Assembly: GCF_041320605.1 (NCBI RefSeq) | Contig: NZ_CP166679.1 | Span: forward strand, 3,148,001 to 3,212,000 | Reading direction: 5' to 3' | Source: Arenibacter antarcticus | GTDB taxonomy: Bacteria; Bacteroidota; Bacteroidia; Flavobacteriales; Flavobacteriaceae | Length of the DNA: 64,000 bases | Shown: one piece after another, positions 55,430-63,639 of the stretch | Layout: each line of letters starts with the position of its first letter | Position numbering within the stretch: position 1 is the first letter of the stretch | The notes under the pieces: model-generated | Told to the model about the DNA's origin: nothing | Seen by the model: only the letters and a program-made list of their open reading frames with translations | Databases searched by the model: none | Program-made: the position numbers and the translations under genes

Positions 55430-55437
55430 TATCTTTG
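55430..55437 (+). promoter_or_regulatory. -7 box for hxlB-hxlA
   Basis: TATCTTTG is an exact match to the Bacteroidota -7 consensus TAnnTTTG, 43 bp before the hxlB ATG. No TTG is placed at normal -33 spacing, which fits a promoter dependent on the AraC activator bound to the repeats just upstream. Confidence 0.55.
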
Positions 55438-55479
55438 CATCGTAGTTTGATTGTCATAAAGATTTCAAATTAAAAAGTT

Positions 55480-56073
55480 ATGGAAAACACATTTACAATT
55501 GAAGCAACAGAGGGGACGCGATTAGTAGCAACAGCAATGCAAACCATTATGAATGAGCATCATAAGTTGATGGCTAGTATTAAATCCAATGAAATTGCTG
55601 CTTTGATACCAGCAATAAACAAGGCCAATACTATTTTTTTAATGGGTGCAGGACGTACCGGTCTCATGATGAAAGCTTCGGCCATGCGTTTAATGCATTT
55701 AGGGTATAAGGTTTATGTGGTAGGTGAAACTACAACTCCAGCTATCATCGAGGGTGATTTGTTAATAGCAGGATCAGGATCTGGTACAACCGGTGGAATT
55801 GTAAGGGCTGCAGAATCGGCTAAGAAAATCGGAGCAAGCGTCATTTGTTTTACAACAAGTATGGCTTCACCATTGGCAACCTTGGCAGATTATACGGTTA
55901 CCATACCTGCAGCACAAAAAGAGGCACGAGACGAAGATGTTTCTAAGCAATATGCTGGGAGTCTTTTTGAGCAATCGCTTTTATTGAGCTTTGATGCTCT
56001 GATACAAGCCCTTTGGGAATTGGATGGCAGTACAGCTTCAGAATTATGGAAGCGACATGCCAATATGGAATAA
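55480..56073 (+). CDS. hxlB: 6-phospho-3-hexuloisomerase
   Basis: SIS-domain isomerase (197 aa) that converts hexulose-6-phosphate to fructose-6-phosphate in the ribulose monophosphate pathway. Family features: FLMGAGRTGLMMKASAMRLMHLGYKVYVVGET... (sugar-phosphate loop GAGRTG), LIAGSGSGTTGGIV with the catalytic loop, VICFTTSMASPLATLADYTV, and the C-terminal SLFEQSLLLSFDAL. It is 48 bp upstream of hxlA, a common pairing. Together they fix formaldehyde onto ribulose-5-phosphate, or run in reverse to make ribulose-5-phosphate. Confidence 0.95.
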   Translation: MENTFTIEATEGTRLVATAMQTIMNEHHKLMASIKSNEIAALIPAINKANTIFLMGAGRTGLMMKASAMRLMHLGYKVYVVGETTTPAIIEGDLLIAGSGSGTTGGIVRAAESAKKIGASVICFTTSMASPLATLADYTVTIPAAQKEARDEDVSKQYAGSLFEQSLLLSFDALIQALWELDGSTASELWKRHANME

Positions 56074-56121
56074 TCAATAACAAAAGAGTAATTAAAATAG
56101 AACAATTTAAATATAAATATT

Positions 56122-56751
56122 ATGGTAAAATTACAAGTAGCAATCGATTTTTTAAAAATAGAGGATGCAATTGCATTGGCAACAAAAGTGGCTCCTTATA
56201 TAGACATTATTGAATTGGGGACCCCACTTATTAAAAGTGAAGGTTTAGCTGGAATTAGAAAGATGAAAGATGCCTTCCCAGATAAATTGGTTCTAGCCGA
56301 TTTTAAAACTGCTGATGCAGGGGAATTAGAGGCTAATATGGCTTTTGGAGCAGGTGCTGATTATGTTACCATTTTGGGAACTTCAGGTGATTCAACCATT
56401 ATTGGAGCGGTAAAAGCTGCAAAAGAACATGGTAAAGGTGTTGTTGTAGATACAATTGGTGTAAAAGACAAAGTAAAACGTGCCCAAGAAGCAATCGCAT
56501 TAGGTGCCGAGTTTGTTGAATTACATTCAGGTTTGGATGAACAAGCAGAAGAAGGATATTCAATACAAGTATTGATTGATGATGCTGCAAGAGCTGGTGT
56601 ACCAGTATCTATTGCTGGTGGAGTTAATAGTGGTAGTATTACTGCAGTAAAGCAATCTGGTGCCATAGTAGCAGTTGCAGGAGCAGCTATATACGGAGCG
56701 GCAGATCCTGCTAAAGCGGCTAAAGAGTTAAAGGACCTATTGAATGCCTAA
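56122..56751 (+). CDS. hxlA: 3-hexulose-6-phosphate synthase
   Basis: TIM-barrel aldolase (209 aa) of the orotidine decarboxylase superfamily that condenses formaldehyde with ribulose-5-phosphate. Signature segments: LQVAIDFLKIEDAI, YIDIIELGTPLIKSEG, VLADFKTADAGELEA (the Asp-x-Lys-x-x-Asp metal/active-site motif), VVDTIGVKDKVKRAQE, ELHSGLDEQA and SIAGGVNSGSI. Cytoplasmic. It forms an operon with hxlB ending at a strong hairpin. In Bacteroidota this pair is seen as formaldehyde detoxification or as a route to pentose phosphates. Confidence 0.95.
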   Translation: MVKLQVAIDFLKIEDAIALATKVAPYIDIIELGTPLIKSEGLAGIRKMKDAFPDKLVLADFKTADAGELEANMAFGAGADYVTILGTSGDSTIIGAVKAAKEHGKGVVVDTIGVKDKVKRAQEAIALGAEFVELHSGLDEQAEEGYSIQVLIDDAARAGVPVSIAGGVNSGSITAVKQSGAIVAVAGAAIYGAADPAKAAKELKDLLNA

Positions 56752-56785
56752 GTAACTTTAAGGTTACAAGCATTTGTAAATACAT

Positions 56786-56821
56786 ACAGATCCTCATAAA
56801 TTAATTTTTATGGGGATCTGT
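56786..56821 (+). terminator. Hairpin terminator after hxlA
   Basis: ACAGATCC (56786-56793) pairs with GGATCTGT (56814-56821) and the stem continues inward (TCATAAA with TTTATGG, one wobble) to about 15 pairs with a 6-nt loop. CATTTT follows. It lies 35 bp after the hxlA stop and also between convergent hxlA and usp. Confidence 0.8.
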
Positions 56822-56976
56822 CATTTTATAGTCTAGGGGATTAGTTATTTTAGGATCCTTTTATTATCTGCCGTGCGGGGTAATAGGATTCCCATATTGG
56901 TTTAAATACTTTATAGGCGTTCTATACTTAACTTCTGAAGATATCCCATCGTCAGCACCTATAACCATTTTAAATC

Positions 56977-57819
56977 CTATTTCTCATGTAGGATCAATAG
57001 GGGAACGGTAGTGTGTAGGCTTACTTGCTTTATGGTAGAATGAAAGAGGAGGTTTTGAAGGAAATTTAGATTTTTAGCGACCATGACCACCATATCCGCT
57101 TTGTTGGCGGTGACAAATTTCTGTATGCCAGTTTTAATATTGCTGTCCGCTGTGTTATGGAAACTATATGCATTTTCAAAGGTTTCCTCCAAATATTCCT
57201 TAAAATAATTCTTATTATACTCTTGGTCAGGGGTGAGATTAACGTTGTTTCTAACAACATTTAGTACTTGTAATTTGGATTTGGATAGCTGGAGAACCCC
57301 TGTAATGGATTCTAAAATGGGATGGGAGAAGAAAATATTGTAATCCGTGGGGAATACTAGGTGCTTAGGAACGCAAATGCTTGCTTTCTCTGGAACCGCC
57401 AATATATTGCATACTATTTTAGTAATGATTTCCCCTGTATTACTGCCTACAATGGAAGTTTTTAGACCAGAAGCTCCTTTTGTACCAACGGCAATAAGGT
57501 CTATTTTTTTTTTTGCTACTATTTTTCTGATATTGGAAATGAAATTCCCATACTCTTGCATGGCAAAAAAGTGATGTTTTTGGCGTTTAGGCAAATTATC
57601 AATACGATTCATTAGCCCATTAAGTTTTAACTTAATAGTAGCGATTTTAATTTTGTTATTGGTTAATTCAAAAGAATTTCCAACTACATCGGTTTGATTA
57701 ATATCTCCTATATGTAGCAAATAGAAATTGACTGTCTCGTGTTTAAACAACTCTATAGTATAGTTTAAGGCGTTCCATGAGTTTTCCGAGAAGTCTGTAG
57801 GTATTAGAATATTTTTCAT
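56977..57819 (-). CDS. Universal stress protein with two Usp domains
   Basis: Cytoplasmic nucleotide-binding stress protein of 280 aa, tandem UspA domains. Domain 1 (about 1-145): MKNILIPTDFSENSWNALNYTIEL... and the ATP-loop GTKGASGLKTSIVGSNTGEI, matching the G-2x-G-9x-G(S/T) pattern. Domain 2 (about 155-280) is more degenerate (KHLVFPTDYN... MVVMVAKNLNFLQNLLFHSTI) and has lost the glycine loop. It follows the REC-CRP regulator gene with 94 bp between; that gap carries a CRP/FNR-like palindrome, suggesting direct control by the regulator. Confidence 0.92.
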   Translation of the reverse strand: MKNILIPTDFSENSWNALNYTIELFKHETVNFYLLHIGDINQTDVVGNSFELTNNKIKIATIKLKLNGLMNRIDNLPKRQKHHFFAMQEYGNFISNIRKIVAKKKIDLIAVGTKGASGLKTSIVGSNTGEIITKIVCNILAVPEKASICVPKHLVFPTDYNIFFSHPILESITGVLQLSKSKLQVLNVVRNNVNLTPDQEYNKNYFKEYLEETFENAYSFHNTADSNIKTGIQKFVTANKADMVVMVAKNLNFLQNLLFHSTIKQVSLHTTVPLLILHEK

Positions 57820-57821
57820 TG

Positions 57822-57848
57822 AAAGTATACTTCGCGATAAAAGTATAC
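57822..57848. repeat. Direct repeat AAAGTATAC x2 just before usp
   Basis: AAAGTATAC occurs at 57822-57830 and again at 57840-57848 (18-bp period), 3 bp upstream of the usp start on the minus strand. It may lie in the untranslated leader or core promoter. No known regulator matches it. Confidence 0.4.
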
Positions 57849-57867
57849 ATACGGAGATTCCTGAATT

Positions 57868-57881
57868 ATGATATTCATCAT
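57868..57881. promoter_or_regulatory. CRP/FNR-like palindrome in front of usp
   Basis: ATGATATTCATCAT: perfect 5-bp arms with 4-bp spacer, the geometry of FNR/CRP boxes (TTGAT-N4-ATCAA). It is 49 bp upstream of the usp start codon and 33 bp past the end of the REC-CRP regulator gene. It is one of three such sites in this cluster. Confidence 0.55.
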
Positions 57882-57913
57882 ATCGCGTAATTCCTTACAA
57901 AAGTGCCGCCCAA

Positions 57914-58966
57914 TTAATTAATGAATTGTAATGCTTTTAATTCCTTGATTCGAATATTACGTCCTTCAATAGCAATGAGACCTTCTTTTTTAAAACCAGA
58001 AAGTGTTCGTATTAGGCTTTCAGTTGCGATACCCGCCACACTTGCTAGGTCGTTCCTGGATATTTTAATGGGATCACCAGTATTTTTATCCATTATTTCT
58101 GCAAACTGAAGCAGGGTTTGAGCCGTTTTTTTTCGCACGGAACTATAAGCCATTTGTAGCAGTTGTGCCTTTATTTCGGTAATGTTTCCAGTCAATAGTT
58201 CTACAAATTGCAAGGACATATCCATATTGTTTTCCAAGATGGCTTTAAGATCTTTTTTAGATATGCTTATCATTTTTACTGTTTCCATAGCAGTTGCCGA
58301 TTCCAAGTAGGAAACGTTCTCTGAAAACGAAGTAATGCCTAAAAAGTCATCAGACCTATATAGTGAGGTAATTAGTTCCTTGCCATCTTGATCCATGCTA
58401 TGGCACTTTACAACACCGTCTACGATAAGGTAAATAAAATTAGATCTATCTCCCTCTTCATATATAATTTCGCCGGGAAGAGAGGTTCCAGATATTCCAT
58501 TTTCCAGAAAATAGGCTCTAAGTTGGGGCAAGGTTTGTATCTCAGGTTTATTCTCATCTTTAGCCAGGACCCCAACTTCAGAAGAACGCTGCAATAGTGA
58601 TACCTTGGCCAATCTGCTCTCTATGGCGCTAATTAGGTCTTCTTCCTCAAAGGGTTTTGTTAAATAGTCATCAGCACCCATGGCCATCCCTTTGCGTATT
58701 TCTTTGATTTCGGTTTTTGCCGATAGAAAGATAAAAGGAATTTGTTTGGTATTTTCATCGGAAGATAGTTCTTGTAACACCCCGTACCCGTCAATTTCTG
58801 GCATCATTATATCACAAACAACAATATCCGGAAGTTGCTCCTTGGCCTTTGCGATTCCTATTCTTCCGTTACATGCCGTAATGACGGAATAGTCAGCTAG
58901 TGTTAATAATTCTTCGGTATTTTCACGAAGCGCATTGTCGTCTTCAATTAGTAAGATTCTTTTCAT
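57914..58966 (-). CDS. Response regulator: REC receiver fused to CRP/FNR-type DNA-binding module
   Basis: A 350-aa transcription factor. The receiver domain (1 to about 120) has the acidic pair D9-D10, phospho-acceptor Asp52 (DIVVCDIMMPEIDG), SAK and YLTKPF. A cyclic-nucleotide-binding-like domain (about 145-265, GEIIYEEGDRSNFIYLIVDGVVK) and a Crp-type winged HTH (about 275-345) follow; its recognition helix AGIATESLIRTLSGFKKEG keeps the Glu and Arg used by CRP and FNR to read TGA half-sites. No FNR-type cysteine cluster is present. It overlaps the kinase gene by 4 bp, so the two form one two-component system. Confidence 0.93.
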   Translation of the reverse strand: MKRILLIEDDNALRENTEELLTLADYSVITACNGRIGIAKAKEQLPDIVVCDIMMPEIDGYGVLQELSSDENTKQIPFIFLSAKTEIKEIRKGMAMGADDYLTKPFEEEDLISAIESRLAKVSLLQRSSEVGVLAKDENKPEIQTLPQLRAYFLENGISGTSLPGEIIYEEGDRSNFIYLIVDGVVKCHSMDQDGKELITSLYRSDDFLGITSFSENVSYLESATAMETVKMISISKKDLKAILENNMDMSLQFVELLTGNITEIKAQLLQMAYSSVRKKTAQTLLQFAEIMDKNTGDPIKISRNDLASVAGIATESLIRTLSGFKKEGLIAIEGRNIRIKELKALQFIN

Positions 58967-60483
58967 TGGATAGTGGTAATAGGTGTTTTTGGGATAGTTA
59001 CGGTAAAGTTGGATCCCTTGTTTTCTTCACTAGAGAATTCGAGACTTGCTCCTAAATTTTCTAAATGTTGTTTAGCTATATTAAGCCCAATCCCAGTACC
59101 TTGGGTTAATAGTGCATTTTCTGCCCTGAAATAACGATTAAAAATGTGCTTTTGTTCCTCCTTTGGAATTCCAATACCCTTATCCATGATATTGATGACT
59201 ATATTGTTGTCTACCTTCTTGATCTTTAGGTCTATGCTCGTATTTTCAGGAGAATATTTAATGGCATTGTTCACCAAATTGGACAAGGCCAATTCTAGGG
59301 TTTTTGGGTCAAATTGGACAATAAGATCATCAATGTCTTCGGGGTAATTTATTTTTTGACCTGTTTTAAGTAGCATATTGGCGTCATATACCACTTCGTT
59401 GACTACTTTGCTCAACGGAAAAGTTTCTAACTTATAATTTTCATTACCCGACTCCAATCTTTCCACGGAAAGGAAGTCATTGAGAATTGCATCCAGGTAT
59501 TTTACTTTATTTCGGATAGTGGTTACATGCTTGTCCCGTTTTTCCTGTTGTTCTGTCTGCGTGTATTTGCCTAATAAAGTGATAGACGTAAGAATACTGC
59601 TCAAAGGTGTTTTAAATTCGTGGGAAACCAAGGATAGAAACCTGGTTTTTAGTTCATTTAGTTCTTTTTCTTTGGCTAATGCTTCAGTTAGCTGTTTGGT
59701 GCGCTCATCTACTTTCTTTTCTAGTTTTTCTGTATAACTTTTCTGTTCTGTGATATCAAGGATTATGGCTACAAAAACCTCAGTTTCACCCTTTGCGGAT
59801 AATTGAAGATTTACTTCTACAGGGTAAATGGTTCTATTCTTTCTCTGGTGGGTGGTCTCAAATTTAATCTTCGAGTTTTTGTCTAACAGTATGGGATCAA
59901 TCAATTGTAAAAATTCGGTTCGATCCATCTCCGGTTTTATATCAATCGGAGTCATGGTTTGTAATTCCTCTAAGGAATACCCCAAATTGCGCTGTGCCTC
60001 TTTGTTTACATTGATAAAATTAAATGACTGGGCATTGAAAACATATATTTCGTTTAAGGATTCATCAAATATTCGGAACCAATGACTTAATTCTTTTTCT
60101 TTTATTTTTCGTTCGGTAATATCTATGATTAGGGCCATGACGAAGGTTTCTCCGTTCATTTCAAACGGATTAAGACCTACCTCTACTGGGAACTCCTGCC
60201 CGTTTTTACGAATACCATGTAGATCCCGTCCGCGGCCCATTTGACGCTTTTTACTTTGACGTGCAAATTCGGTGACATGTTGGTCATGGCCTTTATGATA
60301 CCTGCGGGGAATTAATAAATCCAAGGATTGCCCTATAAGGTGATCCTTTTTATATAAGAACATTTCTTCTGTTGCGGAATTGGCCGCAACAATAACCTGC
60401 TCTTTATTTACGACGATAATACCCTCGGAAATCCCTTCCGATATCAAATTAAAAATACTGCTGTTAGGGAGAAAGAATTGCAT
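58963..60483 (-). CDS. PAS-domain sensor histidine kinase
   Basis: A 506-aa kinase without evident membrane segments. PAS1 (about 10-125) includes the FixL-like block LIPRRYHKGHDQHVTEFA and NGQEFPVEVGLNPF. PAS2 (about 133-248) contains GYSLEELQTMTPIDIKPE. A coiled linker leads to the dimerisation/phospho-acceptor domain with His288 (LVSHEFKTPLSSI). The ATP domain has the N box NLVNNAIKYS, G1 DKGIGIP and G2 GTGIGLNIAKQHL. The PAS1 histidine-rich segment suggests, but does not prove, haem or redox sensing. The downstream response regulator overlaps by 4 bp. Confidence 0.93.
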   Translation of the reverse strand: MQFFLPNSSIFNLISEGISEGIIVVNKEQVIVAANSATEEMFLYKKDHLIGQSLDLLIPRRYHKGHDQHVTEFARQSKKRQMGRGRDLHGIRKNGQEFPVEVGLNPFEMNGETFVMALIIDITERKIKEKELSHWFRIFDESLNEIYVFNAQSFNFINVNKEAQRNLGYSLEELQTMTPIDIKPEMDRTEFLQLIDPILLDKNSKIKFETTHQRKNRTIYPVEVNLQLSAKGETEVFVAIILDITEQKSYTEKLEKKVDERTKQLTEALAKEKELNELKTRFLSLVSHEFKTPLSSILTSITLLGKYTQTEQQEKRDKHVTTIRNKVKYLDAILNDFLSVERLESGNENYKLETFPLSKVVNEVVYDANMLLKTGQKINYPEDIDDLIVQFDPKTLELALSNLVNNAIKYSPENTSIDLKIKKVDNNIVINIMDKGIGIPKEEQKHIFNRYFRAENALLTQGTGIGLNIAKQHLENLGASLEFSSEENKGSNFTVTIPKTPITTIQ

Positions 60484-60487
60484 AAGC

Positions 60488-60495
60488 CAAAAATA
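60488..60495 (-). promoter_or_regulatory. Candidate -7 box of the kinase operon
   Basis: On the minus strand TATTTTTG matches TAnnTTTG only 5 bp before the kinase ATG. If it is used, the transcript would be leaderless or start inside the annotated frame, and the next in-frame Met would be about 40 codons downstream. Confidence 0.3.
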
Positions 60496-60506
60496 TAAAT
60501 TTTAAA

Positions 60507-60520
60507 ATGATTTTTGTCAT
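60507..60520. promoter_or_regulatory. CRP/FNR-like palindrome in front of the kinase gene
   Basis: ATGATTTTTGTCAT has the form ATGAY-N4-RTCAT, like the sites at 57868 and 60712. It is 24 bp upstream of the kinase ATG, consistent with autoregulation by the REC-CRP partner. Confidence 0.5.
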
Positions 60521-60711
60521 ATAAATCGTTTCTTATGCCAACTATGGGTTGCAAAAAATGACTAATTTCAAAAATGGAACGGAAATATATTATTCAGGTG
60601 CCCTTGGTAGGCAACAAAGCTCTGGGATTAAGGTTGCGTGGTGTTTTGTGATATTGGTTGTAGAGTGCTGTGCCTGAGTCCTTTTGATTTTAAAATGGTC
60701 CGTTACCAAAT

Positions 60712-60725
60712 ATGACAAAGATCAT
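60712..60725. promoter_or_regulatory. CRP/FNR-like palindrome in front of the site-2 protease gene
   Basis: ATGACAAAGATCAT is the same palindrome read from the other side (ATGAC-N4-ATCAT) and lies 47 bp before the protease ATG. Besides the two sites in it, the 289-bp kinase/protease gap shows no gene. Confidence 0.5.
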
Positions 60726-60772
60726 TGCTAATTATGTTCTTTCAAAATATCTTCGTGGAAAAGTGATTTGTG

Positions 60773-61861
60773 ATGAAGGGTACTTTAAAATTAGGAACTG
60801 TTTCCGGTATTAAAATCGAGGTACATTGGACATTTACCCTTTTATTGGTATGGGTGGCCTTTATCGAGATTCAAGCCGGTGCCGATATCGGAAGGATATT
60901 CCTTAATGAGGCTCTGATCGTGGTCTTGTTTGGGTGTGTGGTACTCCATGAATTGGGTCATGCACTCACTGCTAAAAAATTTAATATCAAAACCAGGAAA
61001 ATTTTGTTATTGCCTATAGGCGGTGTAGCTAGTTTGGAGAAAATGCCCGAAAAACCGGGGCAAGAATTACTAGTAGCGCTTGCTGGGCCAGCGGTAAATA
61101 TAGTTATAGCCTTCTTATTGGCGCTTGTAATTCCGCTTAATCATTATTTTAGCCTTAATGCCACGGTTTTAGAGGAATTGCTCTATAAGCCTTCACTTCA
61201 AAACTTTCTATTTTATCTTTTTATAGCTAATATAATGTTGGCGTTCTTTAATCTAATTCCCGCGTTTCCGATGGATGGCGGTCGAGTATTAAGGGCTTTG
61301 TTGTCCTATAAATTGGGACGTGTGGAGGCTACTAGAATTGCTTCGGGCATTGGTCAGGGCCTTGCTGTGATGTTTTTTGTACTTGGACTTTTCTACAATC
61401 CGTTCTTAATATTGATTGCGCTCTTTATTTTCTTTGGGGCATATGCGGAGAATCAAATGGTGAAACAAATCTACTTATTAAAGGACCACTTGGTAAAGGA
61501 AGCCACCCTTACCAACATTACTTTGTTAAGTCCGGTAAACTGTGTACAGGAAGTGGTAGATATCTTATTGGCAGGTACGGAAAAGGACTTTGTAGTGGTG
61601 GATAAAGGAGAAATCGTGGGAATTGTTGCTTATAAAGATATTATTAAATATGCCAATACCCCCTCTATGTTGGTGAAGGAAATAATGCAGAAAAGCTTTA
61701 AAACTGTGGATGCTTCTACAAGCATGACCGAAGTGTTGGAACAGATTGGTAGGGAGAAAATAGGCTTTTACCCTGTCGTTGAAGAAAAAAAACTTATTGG
61801 AGCCATTGATAGAGTCAACATCAGCGAGTTTATACTATTAAAGTCGGCTACTTTAAATTAA
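60773..61861 (+). CDS. Site-2 protease family (M50) membrane metalloprotease with two CBS domains
   Basis: Intramembrane zinc protease. I choose the ATG at 60773; a GTG lies directly before it. The zinc motif HELGH is at about residues 59-63, and the third ligand motif NLIPAFPMDGGRVLRALLS is near 163-181. Several membrane helices precede about 230. Two CBS domains fill the C-terminal part (FVVVDKGEIVGIVAYKDIIK and GFYPVVEEKKLIGAIDRVNI), which usually sense adenine nucleotides. Rip/SpoIVFB-like M50-CBS proteases cleave membrane-bound regulators; the substrate here is unknown. It is divergent from the kinase operon and shares the CRP-like sites. Confidence 0.92.
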   Translation: MKGTLKLGTVSGIKIEVHWTFTLLLVWVAFIEIQAGADIGRIFLNEALIVVLFGCVVLHELGHALTAKKFNIKTRKILLLPIGGVASLEKMPEKPGQELLVALAGPAVNIVIAFLLALVIPLNHYFSLNATVLEELLYKPSLQNFLFYLFIANIMLAFFNLIPAFPMDGGRVLRALLSYKLGRVEATRIASGIGQGLAVMFFVLGLFYNPFLILIALFIFFGAYAENQMVKQIYLLKDHLVKEATLTNITLLSPVNCVQEVVDILLAGTEKDFVVVDKGEIVGIVAYKDIIKYANTPSMLVKEIMQKSFKTVDASTSMTEVLEQIGREKIGFYPVVEEKKLIGAIDRVNISEFILLKSATLN

Positions 61862-61980
61862 TCACTAAATTTAAGGGAGGGGAATATATTAAGGCAATGC
61901 GCTTCCTAAGTTAAAGGTGTCTTTCCCAGTTTTTAATTATATTGATATATTAAGAATTCTAATCTTTTAATACAGTTTCT

Positions 61981-62376
61981 ATGTCAAGTACAGAAGTTAA
62001 CGAGATGACCAATTCCATATTTGGGGGAGGTTTGGATATCCTTCACCAAGAAAGTAAGGAATGGCTAAATATTATTGCTTTTTGGAATGACGAGTCGAGG
62101 TTTTTCGCAGATCTATTGGATAAAAAGGAGCGAAAAGATTCTGAAAAAACACAAATGCTCCTATATTTAGATAAGGTTCACAATGCTCTTTTTCATTATT
62201 TGGCCGAGGATATTATGGCTCATGAAAAACATTTGTCAAGATTGGTTAAGGGTGAAAAAGGAATCACTACGGGAGAATATGTTGAAAAACACACGGATTT
62301 ACGCGAACAAATTCATCTGTTTACAATGGATTTCAAGGAATTCAAAAAAATGATCTTTACCTATGCCAAGGAATAA
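61981..62376 (+). CDS. Small helical hypothetical protein, possible hemerythrin-like bundle
   Basis: A soluble protein of 131 aa, mostly helical, with no signal peptide. Unrecognised family. Histidines and acids are placed in a pattern reminiscent of hemerythrin: H22, H72-x3-E76 (FHYLAED), H81/H84 (HEKH), H104 and H112-x4-D117 (IHLFTMD). The spacing is not a full match to known hemerythrins, so a di-iron site is only a suggestion. It follows the protease gene by 119 bp in the same direction and precedes a hairpin terminator. Confidence 0.7.
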   Translation: MSSTEVNEMTNSIFGGGLDILHQESKEWLNIIAFWNDESRFFADLLDKKERKDSEKTQMLLYLDKVHNALFHYLAEDIMAHEKHLSRLVKGEKGITTGEYVEKHTDLREQIHLFTMDFKEFKKMIFTYAKE

Positions 62377-62416
62377 CAATAACGACATAAAACCTATTTC
62401 TGAATAGTTTCTAAAT

Positions 62417-62440
62417 GGTCCCATATTTTGTTATGGGGCC
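62417..62440. terminator. Hairpin between convergent genes
   Basis: GGTCCCATA (62417-62425) pairs with TATGGGGCC (62432-62440), nine pairs with one wobble and a 6-nt loop. It sits between the ends of the helical-protein gene and xthA and could terminate both. T-rich flanks are short. Confidence 0.6.
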
Positions 62441-62451
62441 AATGTATTTAA

Positions 62452-63216
62452 TTAAAGATCAATCTCCAAACCTACTGGACAATGGTCGGACCCCAATATT
62501 TCACCATATATTTTCACCGATTTAATTTTTTCTTTTAAAGACTTGCTTACCAAAAAGTAATCTATTCGCCATCCGGTATTTCGTTCCCTAGCTTTAAATC
62601 TATAACTCCAATAGGTGTAGGCAACCGTATCGGGATGTAAGAGACGAAAAGAATCCAGAAACCCAGAATTTAGGAAATTGTCCATACCGTCTATTTCAAC
62701 TTGAGTATATCCAGCTGTTTTGTTGTAGTTAGCCTTGTCATTCTTTAAATCGATGGGTTTATGGGCCACATTAAAATCCCCACAGGCAATTACCGGTTTG
62801 GTCTTTTCTAAATTCTTTAAATAGGCCAGGAAATCGGCATCCCACTGTTTACGATAATCCAATCGGTCCAATTTTTGCCCTGAATTGGGTACATATACAT
62901 TCACCACATAGAAATCGGGATATTCTGCACATTGAACCCTTCCTTCCATATCGTGTTCCTCAATACCCATATCTTGGGTCGTGTTAATAGATGTTGTCTT
63001 GGATAGTAATGCTGTTCCCGAATATCCTTTTTTTACCCCAGAATTAATATTTATCTGATAGTTAGTCAGTGGTAATAATGCCTCCGCTACCTCTTGGTCC
63101 TGAGCTTTGGTTTCTTGTAAACAGAGAATGTCTGGGTCGAGGTTAGAAATCGACTCAAAAAAATCCTTTTTAACCGCGGCCCTAATACCGTTAACGTTCC
63201 ATGTTATAATATTCAT
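62452..63216 (-). CDS. xthA: Exodeoxyribonuclease III
   Basis: AP endonuclease and 3'-5' exonuclease for base-excision repair, 254 aa (usual length). EEP-fold motifs are complete: MNIITWNVNGIRAAV, CLQETKAQ (metal Glu about residue 35), NVYVPNSGQ, ACGDFNVAH, RIDYFLVS and the terminal GSDHCPVGLEI. Cytoplasmic. No operon partner is seen on its strand. The secreted EEP protein at 16280 is a distant relative with a different role. Confidence 0.96.
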   Translation of the reverse strand: MNIITWNVNGIRAAVKKDFFESISNLDPDILCLQETKAQDQEVAEALLPLTNYQININSGVKKGYSGTALLSKTTSINTTQDMGIEEHDMEGRVQCAEYPDFYVVNVYVPNSGQKLDRLDYRKQWDADFLAYLKNLEKTKPVIACGDFNVAHKPIDLKNDKANYNKTAGYTQVEIDGMDNFLNSGFLDSFRLLHPDTVAYTYWSYRFKARERNTGWRIDYFLVSKSLKEKIKSVKIYGEILGSDHCPVGLEIDL

Positions 63217-63639
63217 AAAATTGAAATTTGTATTTATTTAATATTTGGGCAGAGATCGATTTTATACTTCACAAAATCCATTAATCAGTGCTTTCTTATT
63301 CAGAATATAACGCGATGAAATTACGGATTTGCTAGGGTTTTAAAAAATATTAGGAGGCTACTTATTTTATAGGGATGGACATTAGTGGGAGTATAATCGA
63401 GAGTATGGGGTAGGAATAATTAGTTCCGAATTTTTGAGGGAAACATCATCCCTTTGCTAACTATTGATTTTACTATGTTGTTTTCTATTAACTTTGACAG
63501 CTTAAAAGATAACTATTGGTAACCTAAAAATTCCATGGTTTTTATCGTCCCTTAAAATATGGAGGTTAAAAATTAACGACACTTGGATGGGTTTGAAAGG
63601 TGAAATTGGAATATCCATTAGAAACACTGGCATTTACAC
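63217..63639. other. 423-bp intergenic stretch, no feature recognised
   Basis: Divergent gap between xthA and the transporter gene. It must hold promoters for both, but no clear TAnnTTTG box, repeat, RNA gene or coding fragment was seen. Confidence 0.5.

Noticed and set aside
57822-57848. AAAGTATAC direct repeat as a phage or IS attachment duplication
   Set aside because: No element lies between the copies (9 bp only) and nothing mobile is nearby; kept only as a repeat near the usp start.
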